64,000 nt of DNA from Pasteurella canis (lineage in GTDB: Bacteria > Pseudomonadota > Gammaproteobacteria > Enterobacterales > Pasteurellaceae): the NCBI RefSeq assembly GCF_900454865.1, contig NZ_UGTV01000015.1, forward strand, positions 372,001 through 436,000, read 5' to 3'. Below the pieces are notes generated by a model. The model was not told the DNA's origin and made no database searches. It was given only the letters and a program-made list of their open reading frames with translations. The position numbers and the translations under genes were made by a program. Of this stretch, positions 49,561 through 61,250 are shown piece after piece. How positions within the stretch are numbered: the first letter of the stretch is position 1; every line of letters begins with the position of its first letter.

Positions 49561-50058
49561 ATGAGTAAAATTACATTGGCTGGCACAGAAATTGAGGTTG
49601 CAGGCGTATTTCCACAAGTTGGCGATGTGGTTGCAGATTTCACTACAGTGAGTGCAAAATTAGAGGACACCACTTTAGCAAGCTTTGCTGGTAAACGTAA
49701 AATTTTAAACATTTTCCCAAGTATTGATACGGGTATTTGTGCGACATCCGTACGAAAATTCAATGAGCAAGCATCAAAATTAACAAATACCGCTGTATTA
49801 TGCCTTTCAGCAGACTTACCATTTGCTCAAACACGTTTTTGTGGTGCAGAAGGACTTGAAAATGTTGTGACACTATCGACTTTTCGTAATAAAGCAGTTC
49901 ATCAGCAATTAGGGGTGGATATAACAGAGGGACCGCTAGCAGGTTTAACGGCACGTGCAGTGATTGTGTTAGATGAAAATAACTGTGTATTGCACAGCGA
50001 GTTAGTCTCTGAAGTCAAGCAAGAGCCGAATTATGAAGCAGCTTTAGCTGTTTTATAA
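49561..50058 (+). CDS. tpx: Thiol peroxidase Tpx
   Basis: Periplasm/cytoplasm-type 2-Cys peroxiredoxin of the Tpx subfamily, 165 aa, reducing alkyl and hydrogen peroxides with thioredoxin. The peroxidatic Cys60 is in [14 protein letters not shown] and the resolving Cys94 in [15 protein letters not shown], the Tpx spacing. There is no signal peptide, so it is cytosolic. AGAGGA precedes the start. The 138-bp inverted-repeat element lies directly upstream, where it could affect expression. Confidence 0.96.
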   Translation: MSKITLAGTEIEVAGVFPQVGDVVADFTTVSAKLEDTTLASFAGKRKILNIFPSIDTGICATSVRKFNEQASKLTNTAVLCLSADLPFAQTRFCGAEGLENVVTLSTFRNKAVHQQLGVDITEGPLAGLTARAVIVLDENNCVLHSELVSEVKQEPNYEAALAVL

Positions 50059-50224
50059 ACTCTGCTATAGCGATAGTAGTGAGTTCAAATATTAAAAGAT
50101 GCTTTAAGTAATTAGCTTGAGCACAGCTGTATTTTTAGTAAATATTATTGATGTGATCAGCATAATAATTACTCAAATATAAATGAAAGGTAATTGTACA
50201 AAGAAATAAAACGGGAGTGAAACC

Positions 50225-50398
50225 ATGGAAATGCGTTTTTCTTGGTTAAAAATTGCGATACTTTTGGGCGGAGGTTTTTTTGCCTTCCAACAATTAGATA
50301 GAAGTAATTTTGATTTGCTTTGGTTTAGATTTAATTCACTGTTAAATCGTTATTTTTTAGATTTTATGAGTGAGTTTGATTTATTTCTTTTTTGGTAG
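50225..50398 (+). CDS. Small putative membrane protein (57 aa)
   Basis: A 57-codon ORF with a good ribosome site (GGGAG, 50213-50217, seven bases before ATG). The product begins MEMRFSWLKIAILLGGGFF, giving one hydrophobic span (about residues 6-22), then an aromatic-rich tail (LLWFRFNSLLNRYFLDF) ending in FLFW. I recognise no family. Position between tpx and valS, start signal and composition like a small single-span protein support it. It lacks a terminator of its own. Confidence 0.5.
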   Translation: MEMRFSWLKIAILLGGGFFAFQQLDRSNFDLLWFRFNSLLNRYFLDFMSEFDLFLFW

Positions 50399-50505
50399 TC
50401 AATTTATATATTAATACGCATTGAGAGCATAAACGTTCTATGCTTGTATTTAAACTTAAGAAAAAAATAGTTTAAATTAAGATTTACATCATACAGAGAA
50501 CTAAA

Positions 50506-53370
50506 ATGACAAAACAATTTGAAATGGCAGATCGTTTTACACCATCTGCAGTGGAACAGGCACTTTATAAACACTGGGAAGAAAGTGGTTATTTTAAACC
50601 GTCAGAAGATACGACAAAACCAAGTTATTCAATTGCAATCCCGCCACCAAATGTGACGGGTAGCTTACATATGGGGCACGCTTTCCAACAGACATTGATG
50701 GATATTTTAATTCGTTTCAATCGTATGGAAGGGCATAACACCTTATGGCAAACAGGCACTGATCATGCGGGTATCGCAACTCAAATGGTGGTGGAGCGTA
50801 AAATCGCTGCTGAAGAAGGGAAAACTCGTCACGATTATGGACGTGAAGCGTTCATTAATAAAATTTGGGATTGGAAAGCGTATTCAGGCGGCACGATCAG
50901 TCAGCAAATGCGCCGTTTAGGTAATTCTATCGACTGGGATCGTGAACGTTTCACAATGGACGAAGGCTTGTCTGAAGCGGTAAAAGAAGTGTTTGTTCGT
51001 TTGCACGAAGAAGGCTTAATTTATCGTGGTAAACGCTTAGTGAACTGGGATCCAAAATTACATACGGCGATTTCTGATCTTGAAGTAGAAAATAAAGAGA
51101 GCAAAGGTTCACTTTGGCATTTCCGTTATCCATTAGCAAACGGTGCGAAAACTACTGATGGTAAAGATTATTTAGTGGTGGCGACAACGCGTCCTGAAAC
51201 AATGCTAGGTGATACCGCGGTGGCAGTTCACCCTGAAGATGAGCGTTATCAGTCGCTTATCGGTAAAACTGTTGTGTTACCCTTAGCTAATCGTGAAATC
51301 CCAATTATCGCAGATGATTATGTGGATCGTGAATTTGGAACAGGTGTAGTAAAAATTACTCCAGCCCATGATTTCAATGACTACGAAGTGGGTAAACGTC
51401 ACCAATTACCAATGGTGAACGTGATGACTTTGAATGCAGATATTCGTGCTGAAGCAGAAATTATCGGTTCAGATGGCAAAATTCTTGAAAATTACACCGC
51501 ACTTATTCCAGCAAAATACCAAGGTATGGAACGTTTTGCAGCGCGTAAACAAATCGTGGCAGATTTTGAGGAATTAGGTTTATTAGACGAAATCAAACCA
51601 CATGATTTGAAAGTGCCTTACGGCGATCGTGGTGGTGTGCCAATCGAGCCAATGTTAACCGACCAATGGTATGTGAGCGTAAAACCGCTTGCTGAAGTGG
51701 CTGTGAAAGCGGTAGAAGACGGCGAAATCCAATTCGTACCAAAACAATATGAAAATCTGTATTTCTCTTGGATGCGTGATATTCAAGACTGGTGTATTTC
51801 TCGCCAATTATGGTGGGGGCACCGTATTCCAGCTTGGTATGATGAGGAAGGCAATGTATATGTGGCACGTGATGAAGATGAAGTACGCCAAAAACATAAT
51901 TTATCTGCTGATGTAGCCTTAAAACAAGATGAAGATGTGCTTGATACTTGGTTCTCATCTGGTTTATGGACATTCTCGACATTAGGTTGGCCGAAACAAA
52001 CACCTGATCTGAAAATGTTCCACTCAACAGATGTGTTGATCACGGGATTTGACATCATTTTCTTCTGGGTTGCACGTATGATTATGTTCACAATGCATTT
52101 TGTGAAAGATGAAAATGGCAAACCACAAGTACCATTTAAAACGGTGTATGTCACAGGTCTGATTCGTGATGAACAAGGACAAAAAATGTCCAAGTCAAAA
52201 GGTAATGTGATCGATCCATTAGATATGATTGATGGTATTGATCTCGAAAGCTTGTTAGAAAAACGTACTGGCAACATGATGCAGCCACAATTGGCGGAGA
52301 AAATTTCTAAAGCCACAGTTAAAGCGTTTCCAGAAGGGATTGCAGAACACGGTACCGATGCGTTACGTTTCACATTAACTGCGTTAGCGACTAATGGTCG
52401 TGATATTAACTGGGATATGAAACGCTTAGAAGGTTACCGCAATTTCTGTAACAAATTATGGAATGCAAGCCGCTTTGTTTTAACTAATGATAAATTAGAT
52501 TTGAGCGAAGGCTCTGTAGAATATTCGGTAGCAGATCGTTGGATTCAATCGGAATTTAATCGCACGGTAGACACATTCCGTAATGCCTTAGCACAATTCC
52601 GCTTTGATTTATGCGCAACTGCGCTTTATGAGTTCACTTGGAATCAATTCTGTGACTGGTATTTAGAATTGACTAAACCTGTTTTTGCCAATGGTACAGT
52701 GGCGCAAAAACGTGCTGCAAGTCAAACATTGATCAACGTGTTGGAAAAGTTATTGCGTTTAAGTCATCCTGTAATGCCATTTATTACTGAAGAAATTTGG
52801 CAAAAAGTGAAAGAGTTCGCTGGCGTAAATGGTGATACTATTATGTTGCAAGCATTCCCGAAATTTGAACAAAATGCATTGGATTATCAAGCGGAAGCGG
52901 AAATAAACTGGATGAAAGATGTGATTGTGGCGGTACGTAACATTCGTGCAGAAAGCAATATTCCACCAAGCAAAGGTTTAGATTTATTGCTGCGCAATCT
53001 TTCAGACACCGATCAAAACTCATTGGAAAACAACCGCACTTTAATTCAAGCAATGGCAAAATTGGACTCTATTCGTGTGCTCAAAGTAGATGAAAATGCG
53101 CCACTTTCTGTGACAAAATTAGTGAATAATGCTGAATTATTAGTACCAATGGCTGGTTTTATCAATAAAGAGGCTGAGCTTACTCGTCTAAATAAAGAAA
53201 TTGAAAAATACCAAGGTGAAATCCAACGTATTGAAAATAAACTTGCTAACGAGGCCTTTGTTGCCAAAGCACCTCCAGCAGTTATCGAAAAAGAGCGTGC
53301 TAAAATGGCGGAATATGCTGAAGGATTGAATAAACTCAAACAACAGTATCAGGCAATTGAAGCATTGTAA
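50506..53370 (+). CDS. valS: Valyl-tRNA synthetase
   Basis: Class Ia synthetase (954 aa) charging tRNA-Val, with editing of threonine. The HIGH motif is HMGH at 55-58 in [15 protein letters not shown], the editing CP1 domain includes [22 protein letters not shown] and [17 protein letters not shown], and KMSKS lies at about 560 ([14 protein letters not shown]). The C-terminal coiled coil ([25 protein letters not shown]) is present. The valS region is full length. Two USS occur within it. Confidence 0.98.
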   Translation: MTKQFEMADRFTPSAVEQALYKHWEESGYFKPSEDTTKPSYSIAIPPPNVTGSLHMGHAFQQTLMDILIRFNRMEGHNTLWQTGTDHAGIATQMVVERKIAAEEGKTRHDYGREAFINKIWDWKAYSGGTISQQMRRLGNSIDWDRERFTMDEGLSEAVKEVFVRLHEEGLIYRGKRLVNWDPKLHTAISDLEVENKESKGSLWHFRYPLANGAKTTDGKDYLVVATTRPETMLGDTAVAVHPEDERYQSLIGKTVVLPLANREIPIIADDYVDREFGTGVVKITPAHDFNDYEVGKRHQLPMVNVMTLNADIRAEAEIIGSDGKILENYTALIPAKYQGMERFAARKQIVADFEELGLLDEIKPHDLKVPYGDRGGVPIEPMLTDQWYVSVKPLAEVAVKAVEDGEIQFVPKQYENLYFSWMRDIQDWCISRQLWWGHRIPAWYDEEGNVYVARDEDEVRQKHNLSADVALKQDEDVLDTWFSSGLWTFSTLGWPKQTPDLKMFHSTDVLITGFDIIFFWVARMIMFTMHFVKDENGKPQVPFKTVYVTGLIRDEQGQKMSKSKGNVIDPLDMIDGIDLESLLEKRTGNMMQPQLAEKISKATVKAFPEGIAEHGTDALRFTLTALATNGRDINWDMKRLEGYRNFCNKLWNASRFVLTNDKLDLSEGSVEYSVADRWIQSEFNRTVDTFRNALAQFRFDLCATALYEFTWNQFCDWYLELTKPVFANGTVAQKRAASQTLINVLEKLLRLSHPVMPFITEEIWQKVKEFAGVNGDTIMLQAFPKFEQNALDYQAEAEINWMKDVIVAVRNIRAESNIPPSKGLDLLLRNLSDTDQNSLENNRTLIQAMAKLDSIRVLKVDENAPLSVTKLVNNAELLVPMAGFINKEAELTRLNKEIEKYQGEIQRIENKLANEAFVAKAPPAVIEKERAKMAEYAEGLNKLKQQYQAIEAL

Positions 53371-53374
53371 TATG

Positions 53375-53407
53375 AATAAGAGGCAAATTTATTTGCCTCT
53401 TATTTTA
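53375..53407 (+). terminator. Terminator after valS
   Basis: AATAAGAGGCAAAT / ATTTGCCTCTTATT, a 14-bp perfect stem, then TTT. Confidence 0.85.
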
Positions 53408-53439
53408 GCTTTCTATAAATTGTTTTGGCATGCTCATAA

Positions 53440-53475
53440 AAAAATGCGATGACTCGAATATCCATCGCATTTTTT
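53440..53475. terminator. Terminator after dps
   Basis: AAAAATGCGATG / CATCGCATTTTT stem, symmetrical, between valS and dps. It shares its stem with the grxA terminator at 44115. Confidence 0.8.
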
Positions 53476-53494
53476 ATATTCAGTGTTGTTTAGA

Positions 53495-53974
53495 TTACGC
53501 GTTGCAGCTTTCACAAGCAGCAGTAAACATCCAAATTAACTTCTCTTGTTCTTTGATGTAATCACTCATTTGAGATGCAGTACCTTCATCATCAGCATCA
53601 CCAGCAAGCACTAAAATTTCACGTTGTTGTTTTAATAAAATTTTGAAACCTTCTAATGTTCCTTTCAAGCATTCTTTTGCTGTGCTAACGCCAATGTCTT
53701 CTTTAATAGTAGAAACGCTAAGGTATTGGCTATAGGCGTTATTTGGTGTATGGCCTAAAGTTAAAATACGCTCTGCAATTTCATCGACTTTTACTACTAA
53801 ATCATTGTAAATTTCTTCAAATTTTGCGTGTAACTCAAAGAAGTTCACACCTTTGATATTCCAGTGATAACCACGTACATTAGTGTAAAAAACTTGATAA
53901 TTAGCTAATAAATTATTCAATTCTTTAGCGAGTTTTTCAGATGAGGTTGCGCATAAACCAATAGCTGTTGTCAT
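53495..53974 (-). CDS. dps: Dps family DNA-binding ferritin-like protein
   Basis: Dodecameric mini-ferritin (159 aa) that oxidises and stores iron and shields DNA from oxidative damage. The ferroxidase signature spans VFYTNVRGYHWNIKGVNFFELHAKFEEIYNDLVVKVDEIAERI, and KEDIGVSTAKECLKGTLEGFKILLKQQREILVLAGDADDEGTASQM follows. The start at 53974 has GGAGAAA upstream; the in-frame extension to 54061 lacks support. The short N-terminus lacks the Lys-rich DNA-binding tail of E. coli Dps, so DNA binding may be weak. Confidence 0.93.
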   Translation of the reverse strand: MTTAIGLCATSSEKLAKELNNLLANYQVFYTNVRGYHWNIKGVNFFELHAKFEEIYNDLVVKVDEIAERILTLGHTPNNAYSQYLSVSTIKEDIGVSTAKECLKGTLEGFKILLKQQREILVLAGDADDEGTASQMSDYIKEQEKLIWMFTAACESCNA

Positions 53975-54157
53975 GGGTATTTCTCCAATAATTAAAATTT
54001 TATTTAAATTTCTGTCATATTTTATAAAACCAAGCTCATTACATGAGCGATATGGAGTCATAATACAACTTATGGGTCAAGAAAGGAAATTGTTAGAAAT
54101 AATGACTTTGATAGGTAATATAAATTAATGCCTATTTTTTAAAAGGGTATTTTGTGT

Positions 54158-54199
54158 AAAAAGTGCGGTCTATATTGCTCAATGTTGACCGCACTTATG
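54158..54199 (-). terminator. USS-dyad terminator after prfC
   Basis: Inverted USS at 54161-54169 and 54188-54196 pair as AAGTGCGGT / ACCGCACTT; on the minus strand a T run (TTTTTACAC) follows. It lies just past the prfC stop. Confidence 0.75.
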
Positions 54200-54205
54200 A
54201 ATAAG

Positions 54206-55795
54206 TTAGTGTTCTCTAGTTTTGAAGAATTGCACGTCAGGATAACGTTCTTGTGCAAGATTTAAATTCACCATTGTTGGGGCAATATAGGTTAAGTTAT
54301 CACCACCATCTAAGGCTAAGTTTTGTTCATTCTTGCGCTTAAATTCTTCAAATTTTTTGCTGTCAGTACATTCAACCCAACGTGCTGTAGCTACATTAAT
54401 ATTTTCATAAATAGCTTCTACGTTATATTCAGATTTTAAACGTGATACTACAACATCAAATTGTAGTACACCTACTGCACCAACAATCAAATCATTGTTC
54501 ATTAATGGACGAAATACTTGCACTGCGCCTTCCTCTGAAAGCTGCACAAGACCTTTTAATAGTTGCTTCTGTTTGAGTGGATCTTTTAAGCGAATGCGGC
54601 GGAATAATTCTGGAGCAAAGTTGGGAATTCCTGTGAATTTTATCTCTTCACCTTGAGTGAAGGTATCGCCAATTTGAATTGTACCATGATTATGTAAACC
54701 AATAATATCACCTGCATAAGCCTCTTCAGCATGAGTACGATCGCCCGCCATAAAAGTAAGTGCATCAGAAATGACCACATCTTTACCAATACGCACATGG
54801 CGAAGTTTCATACCTTTTTCATATTTACCTGAAACTACACGCATAAACGCGACACGGTCGCGGTGTTTTGGATCCATATTGGCTTGAATTTTAAAGACAA
54901 AGCCCGTGAGTTTTTGTTCGGAGCTTTCCACTGTGCGACTATCGGCTTGGCGAGCTTGTGGTGCGGGTGCCCATTGTGTTAAACCATCTAGAAAATGATC
55001 AACACCAAAGTTACCTAATGCGGTACCAAAAAAGACAGGGGTCAATTCACCATTTAAAAATGCCTCAAGATCAAATTCATTGGACGCACCTTGCACTAAT
55101 TCTAATTCATCACGTAATTGTTGAGCTAAATCATCGCCTACAGCCATATCAAGTTCAGGGTTATTTAAGCCTTTTACAACACGCACTTCTTGGATAGTGT
55201 GTCCTTGTCCAGTTTGATATAAATAAGTTTCATCTTTATATAAATGATAAACGCCTTTAAACAACTTACCGCACCCTATTGGCCAAGTAATAGGTGCACA
55301 ATGAATATTAAGCACGCTTTCTACTTCATCAAGTAATTCCATTGGATCACGAATATCACGATCTAATTTGTTCATAAAAGTGAGGATTGGTGTATCACGT
55401 AATCGAGCCACTTCCATCAATTTAATTGTACGCTCTTCAACCCCTTTAGCACTATCGATCACCATTAAGCAACTATCTACTGCTGTTAAAGTGCGGTAAG
55501 TATCTTCAGAGAAATCTTCGTGTCCTGGTGTATCTAATAAATTGACTAAGCAATCATGATAAGGAAATTGCATAACAGAAGTGGTAATTGAAATTCCACG
55601 TTGTTTCTCCATCTCCATCCAGTCTGATTTAGCATGTGCACTTGAACCTTTCCCTTTTACAGAACCTGCAGTTTGGATTGCTTGTCCGTAGAGGAGAACT
55701 TTTTCTGTGATTGTAGTTTTACCTGCATCGGGGTGAGAGATAATTGCAAAAGTGCGGCGTTTATTAACTTGTTGTGGGTAATCGTTTAATGACAT
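54206..55795 (-). CDS. prfC: Peptide chain release factor 3
   Basis: Translational GTPase RF3 (529 aa) that recycles RF1/RF2 and takes part in post-peptidyl-transfer quality control. G motifs are SHPDAGKTT (P-loop), DTPGHEDF and [22 protein letters not shown] is the switch I/G2 region. The start at 55795 ([16 protein letters not shown]) aligns with E. coli; another ATG at 55810 adds five residues. Neither has a strong ribosome site. Confidence 0.97.
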   Translation of the reverse strand: MSLNDYPQQVNKRRTFAIISHPDAGKTTITEKVLLYGQAIQTAGSVKGKGSSAHAKSDWMEMEKQRGISITTSVMQFPYHDCLVNLLDTPGHEDFSEDTYRTLTAVDSCLMVIDSAKGVEERTIKLMEVARLRDTPILTFMNKLDRDIRDPMELLDEVESVLNIHCAPITWPIGCGKLFKGVYHLYKDETYLYQTGQGHTIQEVRVVKGLNNPELDMAVGDDLAQQLRDELELVQGASNEFDLEAFLNGELTPVFFGTALGNFGVDHFLDGLTQWAPAPQARQADSRTVESSEQKLTGFVFKIQANMDPKHRDRVAFMRVVSGKYEKGMKLRHVRIGKDVVISDALTFMAGDRTHAEEAYAGDIIGLHNHGTIQIGDTFTQGEEIKFTGIPNFAPELFRRIRLKDPLKQKQLLKGLVQLSEEGAVQVFRPLMNNDLIVGAVGVLQFDVVVSRLKSEYNVEAIYENINVATARWVECTDSKKFEEFKRKNEQNLALDGGDNLTYIAPTMVNLNLAQERYPDVQFFKTREH

Positions 55796-55887
55796 GGTCT
55801 GTGTATTCATTTATGAGATTAAAAAATAATGGCGTATTTTCGCTTATTTTAGCGTTGTTCTCAAATTTATTTATAGAATTATAAAAA

Positions 55888-55903
55888 ATGCAAACGTTTG
55901 CTT
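55888..55903 (+). promoter_or_regulatory. PurR box of purC
   Basis: The perfect 12-bp palindrome GCAAACGTTTGC (55890-55901) is the core of the PurR operator ACGCAAACGTTTGCGT. It is 67 bp before the purC start. Confidence 0.88.
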
Positions 55904-55969
55904 ATCTTTCAGAGTAAAGTGCGTTACAATACTTCGCAATTTTATAATACAAAAACAAGGTGTAAACAC

Positions 55970-56830
55970 ATGACACAGCTAAGTCTAAACAAAATCTATT
56001 CAGGTAAGGTACGTGATCTATATGAGATAGATGAGAAGCGTATGTTAATGGTAGCAACTGACCGCTTATCCGCATTTGATGTGATTTTAGACGATCCTAT
56101 TCCTCGTAAAGGGGAGATTTTGACGCAAATTTCTAATTTTTGGTTTCAGAAATTAGCACATATTATGCCGAATCATTTCACAGGTGAAACAGTATATGAT
56201 GTGCTACCCAAAGCTGAAGCTGACTTGATAAAAGACCGTGCAGTAGTCTGCAAACGCTTGAAGCCAATTAAAATTGAATCTATCGTTCGTGGTTATTTAA
56301 CGGGGAGTGGATTAAAAGATTATCAGAAAACGGGCACGATCTGTGGATTAGTATTACCAGCAGGTTTAGTTGAAGCAAGCAAATTACCTGAGCCGATTTT
56401 TACGCCTTCAAGTAAAGCCGAAGTAGGCGATCATGATATTAATATTAGCTATGAAGAATGTGAAAAACTAATTGGTCAAGAGTTAGCTGCTCAAGTCAAA
56501 GAAAAGGCTATTGCACTTTATAAAGCTGCTGCAGACTATGCTTTGACGAAGGGGATTATTATTTGTGACACTAAATTTGAATTTGGTTTAGATGAAAATG
56601 GTAAATTAACTCTCATGGATGAAGTATTGACGCCAGACTCAAGCCGTTTTTGGTCAGTTGATACTTATCAAGAAGGGATTAATCCTCCGTCATTTGATAA
56701 ACAATTTATTCGAGATTGGTTAGAAAATAGCGGTTGGAATAAAGAACCTCCAGCGCCTAAAGTGCCTATGGAGGTCATTCAAAAAACTGTTGATAAATAC
56801 CAGGAAGCATTGGATTTGTTAACGAAATAA
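55970..56830 (+). CDS. purC: Phosphoribosylaminoimidazole-succinocarboxamide synthase
   Basis: SAICAR synthetase (286 aa) of purine synthesis: CAIR plus aspartate plus ATP. The start at 55970 ([21 protein letters not shown]) has AAGGTG upstream; the frame continues back to 55898 without homology. Landmarks are [52 protein letters not shown]. It is of the longer, yeast-like type (E. coli has about 237 aa), with [16 protein letters not shown] and a C-terminal extension. PurR box upstream. Confidence 0.96.
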   Translation: MTQLSLNKIYSGKVRDLYEIDEKRMLMVATDRLSAFDVILDDPIPRKGEILTQISNFWFQKLAHIMPNHFTGETVYDVLPKAEADLIKDRAVVCKRLKPIKIESIVRGYLTGSGLKDYQKTGTICGLVLPAGLVEASKLPEPIFTPSSKAEVGDHDINISYEECEKLIGQELAAQVKEKAIALYKAAADYALTKGIIICDTKFEFGLDENGKLTLMDEVLTPDSSRFWSVDTYQEGINPPSFDKQFIRDWLENSGWNKEPPAPKVPMEVIQKTVDKYQEALDLLTK

Positions 56831-56839
56831 GTGGAAAAT

Positions 56840-56871
56840 AGGCTTTCTTCCTTTGGGAAGAAAGCTTTTTT
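56840..56871 (+). terminator. Terminator after purC
   Basis: Stem GGCTTTCTTCC / GGGAAGAAAGC with a TTT loop and a TTTTTT tail. Confidence 0.85.
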
Positions 56872-56895
56872 CAATATAAAAATGCAAGGAGAATT

Positions 56896-57756
56896 ATGAA
56901 ATCGGTTTCAATAGTGGGGTTGGGTTGGCTAGGCTTACCTTTAGCTCGCCATTTGAAAAATTTAGGTTGGGAAGTGAAAGGAAGTAAACGGACACATGAA
57001 GGTGCAGAACAAATGCGGCTTATTCGTCTTGAATCTTACCCATTGGAGCTTACTCCTGAAATTAATGCCGATCCTGATGATTTGACTATGCTTTTATCAG
57101 TAGATTCGTTAGTGATCAACATTCCACCAAGCCAGTATTTTTTTAATCCACAACATTATGTATTAGGGATTCAAAATTTAGTTAATGAAGCCTTGTTACA
57201 GGGCGTTAATCATATTATTTTCATTAGTTCAACCTCTGTTTTTCCTGAAATTACAGGACAGTTTGATGAGTCTTCTATACCGCAGCCAAATTCTGAAATA
57301 ACAAAAGCGCTTATCGAAGTTGAGCAATGGCTTTTCCAGTTAGACAATATTGATTGTGATATTATTCGATTTGGTGGGTTGGTAGGTGATGATCGTCATC
57401 CTGTTTATTCGTTAGCAGGAAAAGAAGTCAAAGCAGGCAACTCACCTGTCAATTTAGTCCATTTTGATGATTGTGCGCGAGCGATTCAATTATTACTCGA
57501 AACGCCAAGTCATCAGCGCTTATATCATGTCGTTGCGCCAGAGCATCCACGTAAAGCGGAATATTATTCCATAATGGCGAAAAAACTGGGTGTAGAAGCA
57601 CCGCATTTCATTTCTTCTGACGACGATCCTGTACGTATCATTCTTGCAAATAAAATTTGTCAGGAAATTGATTTTGTTTATCAATATCCTGATCCTTATT
57701 CAATGCTACCAAATAAAGAAAAGTATAGTGGACTTTCTGACGAATTTTTGAAATAA
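56896..57756 (+). CDS. NAD(P)-dependent epimerase/dehydratase-like protein (YeeZ-like)
   Basis: Rossmann-fold protein (286 aa) of the extended SDR type. The nucleotide-binding motif is VGLGWLGLPLARHL (about 7-20), and FISSTSVFPEITGQFDESS carries the Thr/Ser region. YeeZ/NAD(P)-binding proteins of E. coli have the same style; no substrate is known. The classical YxxxK catalytic pair is not obvious, so enzymatic activity is uncertain. RBS AAGGAG. A terminator separates it from purC, and another lies before argG. Confidence 0.8.
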   Translation: MKSVSIVGLGWLGLPLARHLKNLGWEVKGSKRTHEGAEQMRLIRLESYPLELTPEINADPDDLTMLLSVDSLVINIPPSQYFFNPQHYVLGIQNLVNEALLQGVNHIIFISSTSVFPEITGQFDESSIPQPNSEITKALIEVEQWLFQLDNIDCDIIRFGGLVGDDRHPVYSLAGKEVKAGNSPVNLVHFDDCARAIQLLLETPSHQRLYHVVAPEHPRKAEYYSIMAKKLGVEAPHFISSDDDPVRIILANKICQEIDFVYQYPDPYSMLPNKEKYSGLSDEFLK

Positions 57757-57757
57757 T

Positions 57758-57785
57758 AAAGTGATTATTTAATCACTTTTTTTGC
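57758..57785 (+). terminator. Terminator before argG, overlapping its operator
   Basis: Perfect palindrome AAAGTGATTA / TAATCACTTT around a TT core (57758-57779) followed by a run of T. It is also the first half of the argG operator. Confidence 0.8.
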
Positions 57786-57798
57786 GTAATTATTTAGT
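57760..57798 (+). promoter_or_regulatory. Tandem ArgR (ARG) boxes of argG
   Basis: Cores at 57762-57775 (TGATTATTTAATCA, 12 of 14) and 57783-57796 (TGCGTAATTATTTA, 11 of 14) stand exactly 21 bp apart, the same layout as before argA and argD. Each is weak alone; the spacing is the main argument. They lie 14-52 bp before the argG ATG. Confidence 0.6.
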
Positions 57799-57802
57799 TT
57801 AA

Positions 57803-59152
<1,350 letters not shown>

Positions 59153-59168
59153 TACAAACTCTTTTTAA

Positions 59169-59219
59169 AAATAAACCGCACTTTTCTATGATGTAACATT
59201 GAAAGTGCGGTTATTTTTG
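59169..59219 (+). terminator. USS-dyad terminator after argG
   Basis: Inverted USS at 59175-59183 and 59203-59211 form AAAACCGCACTTTC / GAAAGTGCGGTT-type pairing followed by ATTTTTG. Confidence 0.8.
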
Positions 59220-59269
59220 ATTAGAATTTGCCCTTAAATTTTTCCTTTCTCACCAGTTTTAGTGTTGTT

Positions 59270-60136
59270 ATGTCTAATATATTCTCATTTCCTAACTTTT
59301 CTCAGATGTATCCTAATGAAAAGCGTTTTTTAAAACGTTTACGTGAGTTTTTACGTTATATGGGTAGAATGGCTTTATGCTATAAGCAGACAAAAAGGTT
59401 AGAATCATTTCTAAATCAGCAAACTCTATGGGCAAGGCTTTTTAATCAACACTTGTATCGTGTGAATACTTTGCTGTATGTTTATTGTGATAAAAGATTT
59501 AATGCACAACAACGCTTAGACGCAATAACACAGCACTTTACCTTGGCAGAACAAAAGCTAGGAGCAACACTCTGTGAGCAATTAATTACACAGAAATCAA
59601 TTACGTTATCTCATTTAACTGAAAATTTATCATTGCAATTGAATATTAATAATATTGATCCATTGGAAGGTTTTTTTTCATTAAATATTCAAGACCATGA
59701 AACTGGACAAAGTGTTTATGATGCTTCATTTACTTTTTTAGCCTCAAATCAACTCTTAATCACTTCAATACAGGGACCTAAAGGAGAAAATTCACAAGAA
59801 CTTGTACGTATTGCGACAAAACAGTTACATGGTGTGAGACCAATGTTTATGTTAGTGAATGCCTTTAAAATGTTAGCACAAACATGGAATTGTGAATTAA
59901 CAGGAATTCCACATAAGAAGCAAGCAAAGTATCGTTGGAATGACTCTGCCCGTTTATTATTTAATTATGATGAATTTTGGCAAGAGAATAAAGCTCAATT
60001 AGCCCAGTATTGGTGGATTCCAGTAGAAATAGAACGTAAACCATTAGATGAGATTCAGAGTAAAAAGCGTTCAATGTATCGAAAACGCTATGAGATGTAT
60101 GACAAAGTATTACTCGATATACAAACTCGTTATTAA
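59270..60136 (+). CDS. VirK/YbjX (DUF535) family protein
   Basis: Member of the VirK/YbjX (DUF535) family, 288 aa from the ATG at 59270; a TTG start at 59228 is possible. Family blocks are TSIQGPKGENSQELVRIATKQLHGVRPMFMLVNAFKMLAQTW and the preceding YDASFTFLA. In Shigella and Salmonella relatives (VirK, YbjX) are linked to surface protein display and peptide resistance, though the mechanism is unknown. No signal peptide is evident. An eight-T run (59671-59678) lies inside the coding sequence. Confidence 0.82.
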   Translation: MSNIFSFPNFSQMYPNEKRFLKRLREFLRYMGRMALCYKQTKRLESFLNQQTLWARLFNQHLYRVNTLLYVYCDKRFNAQQRLDAITQHFTLAEQKLGATLCEQLITQKSITLSHLTENLSLQLNINNIDPLEGFFSLNIQDHETGQSVYDASFTFLASNQLLITSIQGPKGENSQELVRIATKQLHGVRPMFMLVNAFKMLAQTWNCELTGIPHKKQAKYRWNDSARLLFNYDEFWQENKAQLAQYWWIPVEIERKPLDEIQSKKRSMYRKRYEMYDKVLLDIQTRY

Positions 60137-60142
60137 TCATGA

Positions 60143-60180
60143 ACTCTCCAAAAGTGCGGTATATTTTTGGAGAGTTTTTT
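60143..60180 (+). terminator. Terminator after the VirK/YbjX gene, with USS in the loop
   Basis: Stem ACTCTCCAAAA / TTTTGGAGAGT with a TTTTTT tail; a single USS (60152-60160) fills the top of the stem and the loop. Confidence 0.85.
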
Positions 60181-60207
60181 ATGCGTAAATAAGATATTCG
60201 TTTTTAG

Positions 60208-61212
60208 TTAATTACCTAAAGTTGCGACCATGACCGCTTTAATTGTATGTAAACGATTTTCTGCTTCATCAAAGACAATAGATGCTTCTGATTCAAAGAC
60301 ATCGTCTGTGACTTCTAAACCATTCATACCATATTTCGCTGCCATTTCTTTTCCAATGGTTGTATTTTCATCATGGAATGCAGGTAAACAGTGCATGAAT
60401 TTTACTTTTGGGTTTCCTGTTTTCATTAATAATTCATGATTGATTTGATAAGGTTTCATTAAATTAATACGTTGTTCCCATGCTTCCTCTGGTTCGCCCA
60501 TTGATACCCAAATATCGGTATAAAGGAAATCTACGTCTTTTACACCTTCTTCTACATTTTCTGTACAAGTGATGCGAGCTCCCGTTTTTTGTGCCATTTC
60601 TGCAACCTCATCAAGTAGTTTCTGTTCTGGCCAATATGCTTTTGGTGCAACTAGTCGTAAATCCAGCCCCATTAATGCAGCTCCCTCTACGAAAGAGTTA
60701 CCCATATTGTTTCTTGCATCTCCCAAATATGCCATTTTCATCTGATTTAAACGTTTACCTTCACCATGTTCAAGCATAGTAAGGAAATCAGCGAGTATCT
60801 GTGTTGGGTGAAAATCATCAGTCAATCCATTCCAAACAGGCACACCAGAGTAATTAGCAAGTGTTTCTACAAGTGTCTGACCATATCCTCGATATTGAAT
60901 ACCATCATACATTCTTCCTAAGACTCTAGCGGTATCTTTCATGGATTCTTTATGACCAATTTGAGAACCACTTGGTCCAATATAAGTGACGTTTGCACCT
61001 TGATCGTAAGCGGCCACTTCAAAAGCACAGCGTGTACGAGTAGAGGTTTTTTCAAAAATCAATGCAATATTTTTTCCTTTTAGGCGAGGTTGTTCTGTCC
61101 CTGTATATTTTGCTTTTTTTAGATTTGTAGAAAGGTCAAGTAAGAATTGAATTTCAGTTGGAGTAAAATCCATTAAGCGTAAGAAATGACGATTATGTAA
61201 ATTGACTGGCAT
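60208..61212 (-). CDS. argF: Ornithine carbamoyltransferase (ArgF/ArcB)
   Basis: Transfers carbamoyl phosphate to ornithine, giving citrulline (334 aa). [20 protein letters not shown] is the carbamoyl-phosphate site, [12 protein letters not shown] and [12 protein letters not shown] the ornithine/catalytic sites. Very close to E. coli ArgF/ArgI; in Haemophilus the same protein has been named ArcB. argG, argA and argD in the window point to the anabolic role. Unlike them it has a PurR box and no clear ARG box. It neighbours potE-speF but has its own promoter region after the potE terminator. Confidence 0.94.
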   Translation of the reverse strand: MPVNLHNRHFLRLMDFTPTEIQFLLDLSTNLKKAKYTGTEQPRLKGKNIALIFEKTSTRTRCAFEVAAYDQGANVTYIGPSGSQIGHKESMKDTARVLGRMYDGIQYRGYGQTLVETLANYSGVPVWNGLTDDFHPTQILADFLTMLEHGEGKRLNQMKMAYLGDARNNMGNSFVEGAALMGLDLRLVAPKAYWPEQKLLDEVAEMAQKTGARITCTENVEEGVKDVDFLYTDIWVSMGEPEEAWEQRINLMKPYQINHELLMKTGNPKVKFMHCLPAFHDENTTIGKEMAAKYGMNGLEVTDDVFESEASIVFDEAENRLHTIKAVMVATLGN

Positions 61213-61250
61213 ATATTCTCCTAATTTGAATTGATTTATGGTGGGATTTT

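Noticed and set aside
49383-49763. 126-codon minus-strand ORF covering the inverted-repeat element and the start of tpx
   Set aside because: It runs antisense into tpx, lacks a good start signal, and its end falls inside the inverted-repeat element, so it is more likely a by-product of that structure.
51783-52373. 196-codon minus-strand ORF inside valS
   Set aside because: Entirely antisense to the catalytic core of valS, which is certain; long antisense frames are common within strongly codon-biased genes.
59671-59678. Eight-T run in the VirK/YbjX gene as a phase-variation tract
   Set aside because: The tract is short and inside an AT-rich gene, the frame is intact, and similar T runs occur elsewhere in the window.
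61206-61240. ARG-like boxes before argF
   Set aside because: The best 14-base windows match only 8-9 positions and no pair has 21-bp spacing, unlike argA, argD and argG.
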